Assembly: GCF_019668465.1 (NCBI RefSeq)
Contig: NZ_AP024828.1
Location: 4,650,001 to 4,714,000, forward strand
Length of the DNA: 64,000 nucleotides
From: Mycobacterium senriense
GTDB taxonomy: Bacteria > Actinomycetota > Actinomycetes > Mycobacteriales > Mycobacteriaceae
Reading direction: 5' to 3'
How positions within the stretch are numbered: position 1 is the stretch's first letter; every line of letters begins with the position of its first letter. The notes beneath the pieces are model-generated. The model was not told where the DNA came from. It searched no databases and saw only the letters and a program-made list of their open reading frames with translations. Of this stretch, positions 16,296 through 25,848 are shown piece after piece. A program made the position numbers and the translations under genes.

Positions 16296-16322
16296 GCTGC
16301 GCGGCATACCCTGCCGCGCAGC
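16296..16322 (+). terminator. Hairpin terminator after the sigma factor gene
   Basis: An 11-base perfect stem, GCTGCGCGGCA with TGCCGCGCAGC, closes a TACCC loop 20 bases after the stop codon. There is no U-tract, as is common for mycobacterial hairpin terminators. It separates the sigma factor from the lipoprotein gene. Confidence 0.7.
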
Positions 16323-16389
16323 CCTGTACTGTGCGATCCGAAGGACAACCCGACTGTCGCCAGGAAGACCTGGAAGGGAGCTGGATGCG

Positions 16390-17022
16390 ATGAGGATGTC
16401 ACGATCGGTGATCGCGGGTGTCGCAGCGACTACGGCACTGGCGGTATCGGTGGCCGGCTGTGGGAGCAACAAGCCGCAGCCGTCGCCGTCGAAGTCCGGA
16501 TCGGCCACCTCGGCAACCTCGGCCCCCGGCAGCCCCAGCTCGGCACCGGCGTCATCAGCACCGGCCCAGCCCAACGAGTACGCCAAGCTGCTCATCCAGC
16601 CGAGTGACATCAACGCCCCGGTCCCCTTCACCGCCGCGCCCCCGACCGGCAACCCCAACGGCCAGCCGGGCGTGGCGACCACCTTCAAGGACGACGACGG
16701 TAGCCACGCGATCAAGGTGACCATCCAGGTCTACGACGACCCCGACTCCGCCACGAACGCGTTGGACGCCGCGAAGGGCCAACAGGGCGGCCTGATCAAG
16801 GATCCCTCCACGCAGCCGTCGAACATCGGTAGCGGCGGAACGATGTTGATGGGCAACACCCCGGACCGCAGCAAGGGTGTGGTGATCCTGCTCTTCACCG
16901 AGGGTAAGGCGTTTGCCACGCTGGAATTCGACGGCCCGACCGACACGCTGGCCCCGCCGGACTTCGTCAACGACGTCGGCCAGAAGCAGGACGCCGCGAT
17001 CAAGAAAGGGCTCGGCAGCTAG
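16390..17022 (+). CDS. Putative lipoprotein
   Basis: A 210-residue exported protein. The signal peptide ends in a lipobox, VAGC, with the modifiable cysteine at residue 24. A low-complexity Ser/Pro/Ala linker (about residues 30-62) leads into a globular domain of about 145 residues, beginning at NEYAKLLIQPSDIN and ending in the C-terminal helix FVNDVGQKQDAAIKKGLGS. This architecture is common among mycobacterial Lpq/Lpp lipoproteins; I do not recognise a specific member. The ribosome binding site GGAAGGGAG lies nine bases before ATG 16390. The DUF2231 gene follows 29 bases downstream, so they may be co-transcribed. Function unknown; cell-envelope location is well supported. Confidence 0.85.
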   Translation: MRMSRSVIAGVAATTALAVSVAGCGSNKPQPSPSKSGSATSATSAPGSPSSAPASSAPAQPNEYAKLLIQPSDINAPVPFTAAPPTGNPNGQPGVATTFKDDDGSHAIKVTIQVYDDPDSATNALDAAKGQQGGLIKDPSTQPSNIGSGGTMLMGNTPDRSKGVVILLFTEGKAFATLEFDGPTDTLAPPDFVNDVGQKQDAAIKKGLGS

Positions 17023-17051
17023 TCGCTGCGCCTCTACCACCGGGGGACGCT

Positions 17052-17543
17052 ATGAACGTCATCAACGGCATGCCGGCGCACGCGCTGCTGCTGCATTTCA
17101 TATTGGTGCTGGTGCCGCTCACCGCCCTGCTGGAAATCGTCTGCGGGTTGTGGCCGGCGGCGCGGCGCGGGCAGCTGATGTGGCTCACGCTGGCGCTGGC
17201 CGTGGTCACCATGGTGTTGACGCCCATCACCATCAACGCCGGCGGATGGCTCTACGGCCTGAGAACGAATCCGACCCCGATCCTGCGCGAACACGCCGAG
17301 CGGGGCAGCCTGATGGCCTACTTCTCCGCCGCACTGCTGGTGGCCGCCGTCGTGCTGGTCGTCGTGCGCATGACAGAAGGCCGATCCGACAAGGGCCGCG
17401 TCGCTACCCGGATATTCGTCGCGATTCTGGTGCTGGCGGTCGGGATCGCGTCGATGGTCCAGATCTACCGCGTGGGCGACGCCGGTGCGCAGTCGGTCTG
17501 GGGCACCGAGATCGCGCGCCTGACTAAAAACCACCCGGAATGA
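17052..17543 (+). CDS. DUF2231 family membrane protein
   Basis: A 163-residue protein with four hydrophobic segments (about residues 10-32, 41-60, 87-105 and 119-138). It opens with NGMPAHALLLHFILVLVPL, in which two histidines near the first helix resemble heme or metal ligands seen in DUF2231 proteins, and it contains REHAERGSLMAYF and YRVGDAGAQSVWG, both typical of the family. DUF2231 proteins are predicted integral membrane proteins, some linked to redox or heme functions, but without an established role. It probably shares a transcript with the upstream lipoprotein gene. Confidence 0.85.
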   Translation: MNVINGMPAHALLLHFILVLVPLTALLEIVCGLWPAARRGQLMWLTLALAVVTMVLTPITINAGGWLYGLRTNPTPILREHAERGSLMAYFSAALLVAAVVLVVVRMTEGRSDKGRVATRIFVAILVLAVGIASMVQIYRVGDAGAQSVWGTEIARLTKNHPE

Positions 17544-17576
17544 CGGCGCCCCTCGCGGCGGAGCCCCGTCGGCACG

Positions 17577-17595
17577 GGCCGGCGCGACGCCGGTC
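17577..17595. terminator. Hairpin between convergent genes
   Basis: CCGGCG and CGCCGG pair across a CGA loop, extended by one G-U and one G-C pair. It lies between the convergent stops of the DUF2231 and Ddn-like genes and could end both transcripts. GC-rich hairpins are frequent by chance in this genome, so support is moderate. Confidence 0.4.
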
Positions 17596-17613
17596 TGCTG
17601 CCGGCCGAGAAAC

Positions 17614-18096
17614 TCAGGGGGCGGGCGTGAGCAGAAACAGCCGGAACCGGCGCGCGCCGGCGCGTTCCTGGGCGAGGCGATAATTCGGCCAGCACGCCAG
17701 CGCCTGGGCCCACGCATCGGCGCGCTCCTCGCCGCCGAGCAGTCGCACCGCCGCCACGAACCGGTGGCCCCGACGGCGCACGGTGACCCGTTGCGCCGCT
17801 TTCAGATTCGCCGACCAGGACGGGTGGCGCACGCGCCCCCAGTTTGATCCGACCAACAGCAGGCCGTCGCGAAAGGGTACGTACTGCACGGTCGCGCTGC
17901 GGGCGAGACCGGTCTTGCGACCCGAGATGGTGATCCGCACGTTGGGCAGGCCGGCCAGATCCAACGCGCCGAGCCGTCCACCGGTCAGGAACCGAAGCAC
18001 GGATTCGAGCCCCTCCACGATTTGGTGACCGTTCAGGACCAGCACGCGGTAGGCCGTCGGGTTGCGCGCCAGCCGCTGCAGCGGATTCATGGGCAC
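17614..18096 (-). CDS. F420-dependent nitroreductase/quinone reductase family protein (Ddn-like)
   Basis: A 160-residue protein of the split-beta-barrel deazaflavin-dependent nitroreductase family. Key family segments are TISGRKTGLARSATVQYVPF, DGLLLVGSNWG and HPSWSANLKAAQRVTVRRRG, which form the F420 binding site in Ddn and its homologues. These mycobacterial proteins reduce quinones, and in M. tuberculosis Ddn activates the drug pretomanid; other paralogues have unknown substrates. The length is typical. The gene is alone on its strand. An AT-rich region with an inverted repeat lies upstream, between it and the divergent TetR gene. Confidence 0.88.
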   Translation of the reverse strand: MPMNPLQRLARNPTAYRVLVLNGHQIVEGLESVLRFLTGGRLGALDLAGLPNVRITISGRKTGLARSATVQYVPFRDGLLLVGSNWGRVRHPSWSANLKAAQRVTVRRRGHRFVAAVRLLGGEERADAWAQALACWPNYRLAQERAGARRFRLFLLTPAP

Positions 18097-18197
18097 GACT
18101 GTAGGCGCTGGGCGCCTGGCCAGGGCGTCACGGCGATGAAATGCCGCTGACGAACCGAGGTTTCGTTAAGCACCGGAGCGCGACGCACCGGAATAAA

Positions 18198-18213
18198 TAA
18201 ATTGCTTGATTTA
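18198..18213. promoter_or_regulatory. AT-rich inverted repeat upstream of the TetR-P450 operon
   Basis: TAAAT and ATTTA arms flank a 6-base centre (TGCTTG) in a strikingly AT-rich patch between the Ddn-like gene and the divergent TetR gene. It is about 28 bases before the start of the operon and is a candidate operator for the TetR protein it precedes. Confidence 0.4.
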
Positions 18214-18240
18214 ACCCGGCGCTAGGTGTTCACTGAGGCG

Positions 18241-18948
18241 ATGACTGCCGAACGGGCCGCTCGCTCCGACAGGTCGACGGGCACCCGCGAGGCGATCTTG
18301 TCGGCCGCCGAAGTGCTTTTTGCCGAACGCGGCATGTACGCCGTGTCCAACCGGCAGATCAGCGAGGCGGCCGGCCAGGGCAACAACGCCGCGGCGTGTT
18401 ACCACTTCGGCACCAGGGTCGACCTGCTTCGGGCGATCGAAAGCAAGCATCGCGAGCCGATCGAGGAGCTGCGCGCCCAGATGCTGGCCGCCATTGGCGA
18501 TTCGACCGAGCTACGCGACTGGGTCGGCGCCCTGGTGCGCCCGTTGACCGATCACCTGTCCGCGCTGGGCACCCCGACCTGGTACGCCCGATTCGCCGCG
18601 CAGGCCATGGCCGATCCCACCTACCACCATGTGGTCACCAAAGACGCGCTGGCGTCGCCGTTGCTGGTGCAGACGCTCGACGGCATCAACCGCTGCCTGC
18701 CGGAGCTGCCCAAGCGGGTGCGTTCGGAACGAATGGTGATGGTGCGCAACCTGCTCATGCACACCTGCGCTGAGCACGAAGGCGCGCTGGCCGAACACGG
18801 ACCGCGGTCGCGTTCGGCGTGGCCGGTGGCCGGCGAAGGGCTGATCGACGCGATCGTCGGCCTGTGGCGCGCGCCGGTTCACGTGGGCGCGGCCGGCGGC
18901 CAGCCGACACAGACGACCGCTCAGGCCGACAACCGAGGAGCACGATGA
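18241..18948 (+). CDS. TetR family transcriptional regulator, first gene of the reductase operon
   Basis: A 235-residue regulator from ATG 18241; an in-frame GTG at 18226 would add five residues. The DNA-binding helix-turn-helix spans about VSNRQISEAAGQGNNAAACY followed by HFGTRVDLL. The C-terminal domain is of the larger TetR type with many Met and His residues. Its stop overlaps the P450 start by ATGA, so regulator and enzymes are translated together, which suggests feedback control of the whole operon by an operon substrate or product. The upstream AT-rich inverted repeat is the likely operator. Confidence 0.88.
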   Translation: MTAERAARSDRSTGTREAILSAAEVLFAERGMYAVSNRQISEAAGQGNNAAACYHFGTRVDLLRAIESKHREPIEELRAQMLAAIGDSTELRDWVGALVRPLTDHLSALGTPTWYARFAAQAMADPTYHHVVTKDALASPLLVQTLDGINRCLPELPKRVRSERMVMVRNLLMHTCAEHEGALAEHGPRSRSAWPVAGEGLIDAIVGLWRAPVHVGAAGGQPTQTTAQADNRGAR

Positions 18949-20168
18949 CCGAAGGATCCACCGCCACCGACATCCCGGATTTCCCGATGTCACGGGCGCC
19001 AGGCTGCCCGTTCGCCCCGCCTCCGAAGGTATTGGAGCTCAACGCCGACAAGCAGCTGAGCAGGGTCCGGATCTGGGACGACAGCACGCCGTGGCTCATC
19101 CACGGCTACGACGCGATACGCGCCCTGTTCACCGATTCCCGCACCAGCGTCGACGACCGGCTGCCCGGCTATCCGCACTGGAACGCCGGCATGCTGGCCA
19201 CGGTGCACAAGCGCCCGCGCTCGGTGTTCACCTCCGACGCCGAAGAACACACCCGGTTTCGCAGGATGCTGTCTAAACCGTTCACGTTCAAGCGAGTTGA
19301 AGCGCTGCGGCCGGCGGTACAGAAGATCACCGAAGACCACATCGACGCCCTGCTGGCGGGCCCGACGCCCGGTGACATCGTCAGCACCCTCTCACTGCCG
19401 GTCCCCTCCCTGGTCATCAGCGAACTGCTGGGCGTGCCCTACGAGGACGCGGAGTTCTTCCAAACCCAGGCCCAGCGGGGCATGGGCCGCTACGCGACCG
19501 AGGAGGACACCGCCCAGGGGGCCGCCTCGTTGGCGAAGTATCTGGCCAATCTGGTTCGCGCCAAAATGCAAAGCCCCTCAGAGGATTTGGTATCCGACCT
19601 GGCCGAACGGGTCAACGGCGAAGAGATCAGCGTTCGCGAAGCCGCACAATTGGCCACCGGCGTGCTGATCGCGGGCCATGAGACCACCGCGAACATGATC
19701 AGCCTGAGCATTGCGGCGTTGCTCGAACACCCGGATCAACGAGCGCTGCTGCACGACACCGATGACCCGAAAGTCGTCGCTACCGCGGTCGAAGAGCTGA
19801 TGCGCTACCTGAGCATCATCCAGACCGGCCAACGGCGAATCGCCGTCGAGGACATCGAGATCGGCGGCGAGACCATCCGTGCCGGCGACGGCATCATCCT
19901 GGACGTCGCCCCGGCCAACTGGGATGACCGCCAGTTCCCCAACCCGGACCGGCTGGACCTGCTCCGCGAGGACGGGCCGCACGTCGGGTTCGGCTACGGT
20001 CGCCATCAGTGCGTGGGTCAGCAGCTGGCCCGGATGGAACTGCAGATCGTCCTGCCCACGCTGCTCCGCCGTATTCCGACACTGCAGCTCGCCGTGCCGC
20101 TGAATGATCTGCCGTTCAAACATGACGCACTGGCGTACGGCCTCTACGAGCTCCCCGTGACATGGTGA
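18945..20168 (+). CDS. Cytochrome P450
   Basis: A 407-residue soluble bacterial P450. It has the I-helix oxygen-activation motif AGHETTAN, the K-helix ExxR region in EELMRYL with a downstream GQRR, and the heme loop [14 protein letters not shown] with Cys356 as thiolate ligand. Acid-threonine in GHETT is intact, so it should be active. Redox partners are not encoded in the window near it. The operon context, followed by an SDR and a carboxylic acid reductase, suggests hydroxylation of an acid or alcohol that is then oxidised or reduced at the other end. It overlaps the TetR gene (ATGA) and the SDR gene (7 bases). CYP family number cannot be assigned by eye. Confidence 0.92.
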   Translation: MTEGSTATDIPDFPMSRAPGCPFAPPPKVLELNADKQLSRVRIWDDSTPWLIHGYDAIRALFTDSRTSVDDRLPGYPHWNAGMLATVHKRPRSVFTSDAEEHTRFRRMLSKPFTFKRVEALRPAVQKITEDHIDALLAGPTPGDIVSTLSLPVPSLVISELLGVPYEDAEFFQTQAQRGMGRYATEEDTAQGAASLAKYLANLVRAKMQSPSEDLVSDLAERVNGEEISVREAAQLATGVLIAGHETTANMISLSIAALLEHPDQRALLHDTDDPKVVATAVEELMRYLSIIQTGQRRIAVEDIEIGGETIRAGDGIILDVAPANWDDRQFPNPDRLDLLREDGPHVGFGYGRHQCVGQQLARMELQIVLPTLLRRIPTLQLAVPLNDLPFKHDALAYGLYELPVTW

Positions 20169-21109
20169 AGCCCGATCTGTCGCTGGACGTTCCAGATCTG
20201 CGTGGCAAATTCGCCGTAGTGACCGGGGCCAACAGCGGTTTGGGATTCGGGGTGGCGAAGCGGCTGTCGGCCGCCGGTGCCGACGTCGTGATGGCGATCC
20301 GCGACCGGGCCAAGGGCGAGCAGGCGGTCGCCGAGATCCGCCGGGAGGTGCCGGAGGCCAAGCCCAGCATCAGGCAGCTCGACCTGTCGTCGCTGCCGAG
20401 CGTGGCCGCGCTGGGCGAGGAGCTGACCGCAGAAGGTCGCCCGATCGACATCCTGATCAACAACGCGGGCGTCATGACTCCCCCGCAACGGCAACAGACC
20501 AGTGACGGCTTCGAATTACAGTTCGGAACAAACCATTTGGGGCATTTCGCGTTGACCGGACGGCTGCTGGGTCTGCTGCGGGCGGCGGAATCTGCGCGCG
20601 TGGTGACGGTCAGCAGCATCGCCGCGACCCAGGACAGTATCCATTTCGGCGACGTCAACGCGGAACAAGGCTACAAACCCATGCACTCCTACGGGGTCGC
20701 CAAATTGGCGCAGCTGATGTTCGCCGTCGAATTGGATCGGCGCAGCCGCGCAGGCAACTGGGGGCTGATATCCAACGCCGCCCATCCCGGCCTGACCAAG
20801 ACCAACCTGCTCAGCGGCGCGTCGTACGGCCGCACCGCACCAACGTTGCAGGCCCGGCTGACGCGGCTGACGTGGCGGCTGCTGCCGTTCATGTGGCTCG
20901 ACATCGACGAAGGCATCAAGCCGACCCTCTACGCCGCGGTGTCGCCGGATGCGCAGGGCGCCAAATACTACGGACCTCGCGGCTTCTACGAAACGGTCAG
21001 GGGCGGAGTCACTTTCGCGGGTGTCCCCCGGCTCGCGCGCAGCGAGGCCAATATGCGACAGCTGTGGCAGCTCTCCGAACAGCTCACCGGTGTCAGCTAC
21101 CCGGGCTGA
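20162..21109 (+). CDS. Short-chain dehydrogenase/reductase (retinol-dehydrogenase-like SDR)
   Basis: A 315-residue SDR of the extended-length classical type. Cofactor motif [16 protein letters not shown] in ILINNAGVM, the segment [12 protein letters not shown], catalytic serine in TVSSIAA and Tyr-x-x-x-Lys in YGVAK are all present. AIRDR after strand 2 (arginine) suggests NADP(H). Homologues annotated as retinol-dehydrogenase-like reduce aldehydes or oxidise alcohols. Placed between a P450 and a carboxylic acid reductase, it may interconvert the aldehyde released by the reductase and its alcohol. It starts inside the end of the P450 gene and ends 19 bases before the reductase gene. Confidence 0.9.
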   Translation: MVKPDLSLDVPDLRGKFAVVTGANSGLGFGVAKRLSAAGADVVMAIRDRAKGEQAVAEIRREVPEAKPSIRQLDLSSLPSVAALGEELTAEGRPIDILINNAGVMTPPQRQQTSDGFELQFGTNHLGHFALTGRLLGLLRAAESARVVTVSSIAATQDSIHFGDVNAEQGYKPMHSYGVAKLAQLMFAVELDRRSRAGNWGLISNAAHPGLTKTNLLSGASYGRTAPTLQARLTRLTWRLLPFMWLDIDEGIKPTLYAAVSPDAQGAKYYGPRGFYETVRGGVTFAGVPRLARSEANMRQLWQLSEQLTGVSYPG

Positions 21110-21128
21110 CATCAGAAAGTGGTGATAG

Positions 21129-24100
21129 ATGGCGTTCGTCGGTCGCAGTGACGTCAAAGATCCTGGTGCACAGCAGGACCAGTGGGAACGGCTGGCGCGC
21201 CGACGCGAGCGGTTGTACGCCGACGACGAACAGTTCCGCGATACGAAGCCTGACGACGAAATCGCCGCCGCCGCACGCGCACCCGGGTTGCGGATAGCCG
21301 AGGTGATGGCCACCGTCCTGCAGGGCTACGCCGCGCGGCCGGCGCTCGCGCAGCGCGCTCGCGAGATCGTCACCGACCCGGCAACCGGGCGTTCGCTGCT
21401 GCACTTCCTGCCGCGCTTCGAGACCATCACCTACGCCGACCTGTGGGCGCGCGTGCAGGCCACCGCCGCCGATTGGCATCACCACGAACGCCACCCGGTT
21501 CGCGCCGGCGACTTCGTCTGCGTGCTTGGATTCGCCAGCATCGACTACACCGCCATCGAGTGCGCCTGCATCCACCTCGGCGCGGTGGTGGTGCCGTTGC
21601 AGACCAGCGCGCCGGCCGCGCAACACGCGCCGATCATCGCCGAGACTCGGCCCCGAATCCTGGCCGTCGGCATAGACAATCTCGCGAGCGCCGTCGAGGC
21701 GACGCTGGCGGGCACCGCGCCGGACCGCCTGATCGTCTTCGACTACGAACCGCGCGACGACGACCAGCGGGCCGGTTTCGAGGCCGCGGTCGCCCGCCTG
21801 TCCGAGGCGGGCAGTGCACTGACCATCGAGACGATCGGTGCCGCCGCCACCCACGGCGCGGTCCTGCCACCCGCGCCCCTGCACGTCGCCGTGGAGGGCG
21901 AAGACCCATTGGCATGGGTGTTCTACACGTCGGGCAGCACCGGCACACCCAAGGGCGCGATGTTCACCGAAAGCCTTTGTATCGGTACCTGGTTGGCGCA
22001 GTCCGATCAGCCCGTGATCACCTTGAGCTACATGCCGATGAGCCATCTAATCGGTTACGGCTACGTCATCCTGACCCTGGCCAACGGGGGCACCAGCTAT
22101 TTCGCCGCCAAGAGCGACCTCTCGACCCTGTTCGAGGACCTGGCGCTGGTACGGCCAACCTCCATGAGCCTGGTGCCGCGGGTATGCGAGATGTTCTTCC
22201 ACCACTACCAGCGCGAGCTGGACCGCGCCCTGATGGCCGGTGCCGACCCCGATGCCGCGGGCGCACAGATCACCACGGCCATCCGGGAGGAGATCCTGGG
22301 CGGGCGCGTGCTGGCGGTGGGCTGCGGCTCGGCCGCGTTGTCGCCGGAGATCAAAGAGTTCATGGAAGAGGTGCTCGATCAGCACCTGCTGATCGGCTAT
22401 TCGTCCACCGAGATCGCCGGCGGAATGATCGTGGCCGATGAGCACGTGCTGCGCCCGCCGGTCATCGGCTACAAGCTTCTCGACGTCCCCGAGCTGGGCT
22501 ACTTCACCACCGACAAGCCTTATCCGCGAGGGGAATTGGCCGTCAAGTCGGCGCGCTTCATGGCCGGCTACTACAACCGGCCCGACCTGACCGCCACGAT
22601 GTTCGACGAGGACGGCTACTACAAGACCGGCGACATCATGGCCGAGGTCGGCCCGGACCGGTTGCGCTACGTCGATCGCCGCAACAACGTGATCAAGCTC
22701 GCCCAGGGTGAGTTCGTCGCGGTCTCCCGCCTGGAGGCGCTGTATTCGACCAGCCCGCTGATCCACCAGATCTACATCTACGGCAACAGCGCCCGCTCGT
22801 TCCTGCTCGCCGTGGTAGTGCCGACCGACGGCGGCGCCGACCCGGCCGCGATCGCCCAGTCGCTGCGCCAGGTCGCCCGCGACAACCAGCTCAACGGCTA
22901 CGAACTCCCCCGCGACTTCCTCATCGAGACCGAGCCGTTCAGCCTGGCCAACGGCTTGCTGTCCGGCGTCGGAAAGTTCCTGCGGCCTAAGCTCAAAGCG
23001 CGCTGCGGCGACAGACTGGAAGAGCTCTATGCGCGCATCGCCGACGACCAACTCGGGCAGCTTCGCGTCCTGCGCACCGGCGGCGCCGATCAGCCGGTGC
23101 TGGCGACCGTCACCAAGGCGGTTCAGGCCACTTTGGGCGTGGCCGCGGCCGACGTGTCGCCGGAGGCGAGGTTCATCGACCTGGGCGGTGATTCCCTTTC
23201 GGCGCTGACCTTTTCGACCCTGCTCGCCGACATCTATGGCATCGAGGTTCCGGTCGGTGTGGTGATCGACCCGACCGGAGACCTGCTCACCATCGCCGGC
23301 CACATCGAACGGCAGCGCGCTCCGGGCAGCGGCCGGCCCACGTACGCATCCGTGCATGGCACCGGCAGCACCGAGGTGCACGCCGAGGACCTGACCCTGA
23401 ACAAATTCATCGATGACGACATCCTGAAATCGGCGACGTTGCTGTCGCAGCCGACGGCCGAAGTTCGCACCGTCTTGCTCACCGGCGCAACCGGATTCCT
23501 GGGCCGGTTCCTCGCCATGGAATGGCTCGAGGGCCTCGCCGAATCGGGCGGCACCCTGATCTGTCTGACCCGGGGCGCCGATGCCGCGCAAGCCCGTCAG
23601 CGGATCGAAGCGGTGCTGGCCTCGGATCCGGCACTGCTGGAACGCTTCCGGGCCCTGGCCGCCGATCATCTCGAAGTCGTCGCGGGTGACATCGGCGACC
23701 CGAGGTTCGGGCTGGATGAGGCGACGTGGCGGCGCCTGGTGGATACGGTCGATCTCGTCGTGCACCCGGCGGCGCACGTCAACCACGTGCTGCCCTACCG
23801 CCAGTTGTTCGCGCCGAACGTGGTGGGCACCGCCGAAATCATCCGGCTGGCAATCACGCGCCGGCTCAAGCCGATTCACTACGTCTCCACCATGGGCGTC
23901 AGTGCCGTCGCGCATCAGCTCGTGGACGAGGACACCGACATCCGGCGCTCGGTGCCCAGCTGCACGGTCGACGACGGTTACGCCAACGGCTACGGGATCA
24001 GCAAGTGGGCGGGCGAGGTCCTGATGCGCGAGGCACACGACCTGTGCGGCGTGCCCATTGCGGTGTTCCGGCCCGGCATGATCCTGGCCGACAGCCGCTA

Positions 24101-24644
24101 CGCGGGACAGCTCAACGTGCCCGATATCTTCACCCGGCTGCTGTTCAGCCTGGTCTCCACCGGAGTCGCCCCACGCTCGTTCTATCGGGGCTCTGCAGGC
24201 CAGGATGGCGGGCGCCCACACTACGAGGGTCTGCCGGTCGACTTCCTGGCCGACGCGATCGCCGCGATCGGGCCGCAGCATGGCAGCAGCTTGGACACCT
24301 ACAACACGACCAATCCGCACGACGACGCCATCTCGCTGGACACCTTCGTCGACTGGATGATCGCGGCGGGATATCCGGTGGAAAAGATCGACGATTATTC
24401 GGCCTGGCTCGCTCGGTTCGAGACGGCGATGCGTGCGCTCCCGGAGAATCAGCGTGGACAGTCGGTGTTGGCGGTGCTCGACGTCTACCGTGAACCCATG
24501 GCCGCGGTGGCGGGATCGCCGGTGCCCGGAGAGCGATTCCGGGGGGCCGTCCATGCCGCCGGCCGCGCGATCCCACACCTGTCGCGGGAGCTGATCGAGA
24601 AATACCTGGCCGATCTCCAGCGGATCGGTGTGCTGACCCGCTGA
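21129..24644 (+). CDS. car: Carboxylic acid reductase (adenylation-thiolation-reductase)
   Basis: A 1171-residue three-domain enzyme that reduces carboxylic acids to aldehydes with ATP and NADPH. The adenylation domain (about 1-640) contains FYTSGSTGTPKGAM and the hinge YYKTGDIMAEV. The carrier domain has DLGGDSLSALTF with Ser689 as phosphopantetheine site, so a phosphopantetheinyl transferase is required; none is in the window. The reductase domain (about 740-1171) starts with the NADPH motif TGATGFLG (785-792) and has the SDR-type Tyr955-x-x-x-Lys959 in YGISKW. Size and order match Nocardia and Mycobacterium Car/FadD9. It sits in an operon behind P450 and SDR genes, so the acid substrate may be a P450 product. 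Very confident in enzyme class; physiological substrate unknown. Confidence 0.96.
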   Translation: MAFVGRSDVKDPGAQQDQWERLARRRERLYADDEQFRDTKPDDEIAAAARAPGLRIAEVMATVLQGYAARPALAQRAREIVTDPATGRSLLHFLPRFETITYADLWARVQATAADWHHHERHPVRAGDFVCVLGFASIDYTAIECACIHLGAVVVPLQTSAPAAQHAPIIAETRPRILAVGIDNLASAVEATLAGTAPDRLIVFDYEPRDDDQRAGFEAAVARLSEAGSALTIETIGAAATHGAVLPPAPLHVAVEGEDPLAWVFYTSGSTGTPKGAMFTESLCIGTWLAQSDQPVITLSYMPMSHLIGYGYVILTLANGGTSYFAAKSDLSTLFEDLALVRPTSMSLVPRVCEMFFHHYQRELDRALMAGADPDAAGAQITTAIREEILGGRVLAVGCGSAALSPEIKEFMEEVLDQHLLIGYSSTEIAGGMIVADEHVLRPPVIGYKLLDVPELGYFTTDKPYPRGELAVKSARFMAGYYNRPDLTATMFDEDGYYKTGDIMAEVGPDRLRYVDRRNNVIKLAQGEFVAVSRLEALYSTSPLIHQIYIYGNSARSFLLAVVVPTDGGADPAAIAQSLRQVARDNQLNGYELPRDFLIETEPFSLANGLLSGVGKFLRPKLKARCGDRLEELYARIADDQLGQLRVLRTGGADQPVLATVTKAVQATLGVAAADVSPEARFIDLGGDSLSALTFSTLLADIYGIEVPVGVVIDPTGDLLTIAGHIERQRAPGSGRPTYASVHGTGSTEVHAEDLTLNKFIDDDILKSATLLSQPTAEVRTVLLTGATGFLGRFLAMEWLEGLAESGGTLICLTRGADAAQARQRIEAVLASDPALLERFRALAADHLEVVAGDIGDPRFGLDEATWRRLVDTVDLVVHPAAHVNHVLPYRQLFAPNVVGTAEIIRLAITRRLKPIHYVSTMGVSAVAHQLVDEDTDIRRSVPSCTVDDGYANGYGISKWAGEVLMREAHDLCGVPIAVFRPGMILADSRYAGQLNVPDIFTRLLFSLVSTGVAPRSFYRGSAGQDGGRPHYEGLPVDFLADAIAAIGPQHGSSLDTYNTTNPHDDAISLDTFVDWMIAAGYPVEKIDDYSAWLARFETAMRALPENQRGQSVLAVLDVYREPMAAVAGSPVPGERFRGAVHAAGRAIPHLSRELIEKYLADLQRIGVLTR

Positions 24645-24672
24645 TGCGAACCGATCTCCGAAGGAAGGGACG

Positions 24673-25848
24673 ATGATGTCCAGCCCAGCCCCAACGCTTT
24701 ACCCCGAAGGCGTGATCGGTGCGCCCAAGGACCGGCGCGGCCACGCGGCGGAGTTCAGCACCGGCCTGCCGGCGGGCACCGAGGTGTTCTCCGCCGACAA
24801 TCACATCTCGGTGGCTGACGACATCTTCTACGAAGGCTTTCCCGCCGAGCTGAAGGATCGGGCGCCCCGGATCTGGTACGAGGACGGTGCCTATCTGCTC
24901 GGCCCGCCCGGGCAATCGATGGTGGTGGGCGATTTCAGTGCGGTGCTCATGCAATACGACGACCTCGCCGGCGCGGCCACCAACAACGTCGACGCCCGGG
25001 TTCGCGAGCTCGCCGAGGACGGCGTCGACAAGGAGCTGGCCTTCCCCAACGCGGTGCTCGCGCTGTTCCACCACCCCGACCACGAGATCCGTGAGCGGAT
25101 CTTCCGCGTCTACAACGAGCACATCGCCGGCGTTCAGGAGCGGTCCGACGGCCATTGCTACGGGGTCGGGCTGATCAACTGGTGGGATCCGGCCGGGGCG
25201 CGACGCACGCTCGCTGAGCTGAAGGCGTTGGGGCTCACGACGTTTCTGATGCCGATCAACCCCGGAAACGATCGCGACGGGCAGCCCATCGACTATTCGA
25301 GCACGGCGATGAACGCGGTGTGGGACGAGATCGAGGAGGCCGGGCTGCCCGTCACCCACCACATCGGCGAGAGTCAGCCCAAGATTCCCAGCGAGGTCAA
25401 CAGCGTCGCGGTGGCCATGATGGTCAACATCGACTCGTTTCGGGAGATGTTCTCCAAGTACATCTTCGGCGGCATCCTGGACCGGCATCCGCGACTGCGG
25501 ATCGGCTGGTTCGAAGGTGGAATCGCCTGGGTGCCGACGGCCCTGCAGGACGCCGAGCACGTTCTGGCCTCCTATCGGCACATGCTGGCCCACCAGCCGG
25601 CACGTGACGTCCGGCATTACTGGGACACGCACATGTGCGCCTCGTTCATGGTCGATCCGCTGGGGCTGCGGCAGATCGACGAGATCGGTATCGACAAGGT
25701 GATGTGGTCGTCCGATTACCCGCACAACGAAAGCACTTTCGGCTATTCGGAGCGGTCGCTGGCCGCGGTGGTCGAGGCGGTCGGCCCCGAGGATGCCGTT
25801 GCGGTTGTCGGTGGCAACATCAAGGACTTCCTGGGAATCTCCGCATGA
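24673..25848 (+). CDS. Amidohydrolase 2 family metal-dependent hydrolase
   Basis: A 391-residue TIM-barrel hydrolase of the amidohydrolase-2 (decarboxylase-like) group. The first metal motif is degenerate, FSADNHISV with D-x-H in place of H-x-H, as in many mycobacterial members. VTHHIGESQPK supplies barrel histidines, and MWSSDYPHNESTFGYS contains the conserved aspartate and the typical SDYPH sequence. Members are hydrolases or non-oxidative decarboxylases (ACMSD-like). It is 28 bases after the carboxylic acid reductase gene and overlaps the first M24 gene by ATGA, so it belongs to the same operon. Its reaction is unknown, but C-N or C-C cleavage of an operon intermediate is a fair inference. 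Confidence 0.88.
   Translation: MMSSPAPTLYPEGVIGAPKDRRGHAAEFSTGLPAGTEVFSADNHISVADDIFYEGFPAELKDRAPRIWYEDGAYLLGPPGQSMVVGDFSAVLMQYDDLAGAATNNVDARVRELAEDGVDKELAFPNAVLALFHHPDHEIRERIFRVYNEHIAGVQERSDGHCYGVGLINWWDPAGARRTLAELKALGLTTFLMPINPGNDRDGQPIDYSSTAMNAVWDEIEEAGLPVTHHIGESQPKIPSEVNSVAVAMMVNIDSFREMFSKYIFGGILDRHPRLRIGWFEGGIAWVPTALQDAEHVLASYRHMLAHQPARDVRHYWDTHMCASFMVDPLGLRQIDEIGIDKVMWSSDYPHNESTFGYSERSLAAVVEAVGPEDAVAVVGGNIKDFLGISA

Noticed and set aside
22047..24578. 843-codon open frame on the minus strand, antisense to the carboxylic acid reductase gene
   Set aside because: It is the shadow of a GC-rich gene: no family motifs, Arg/Gly/His-rich composition, and the plus strand encodes a complete three-domain enzyme.
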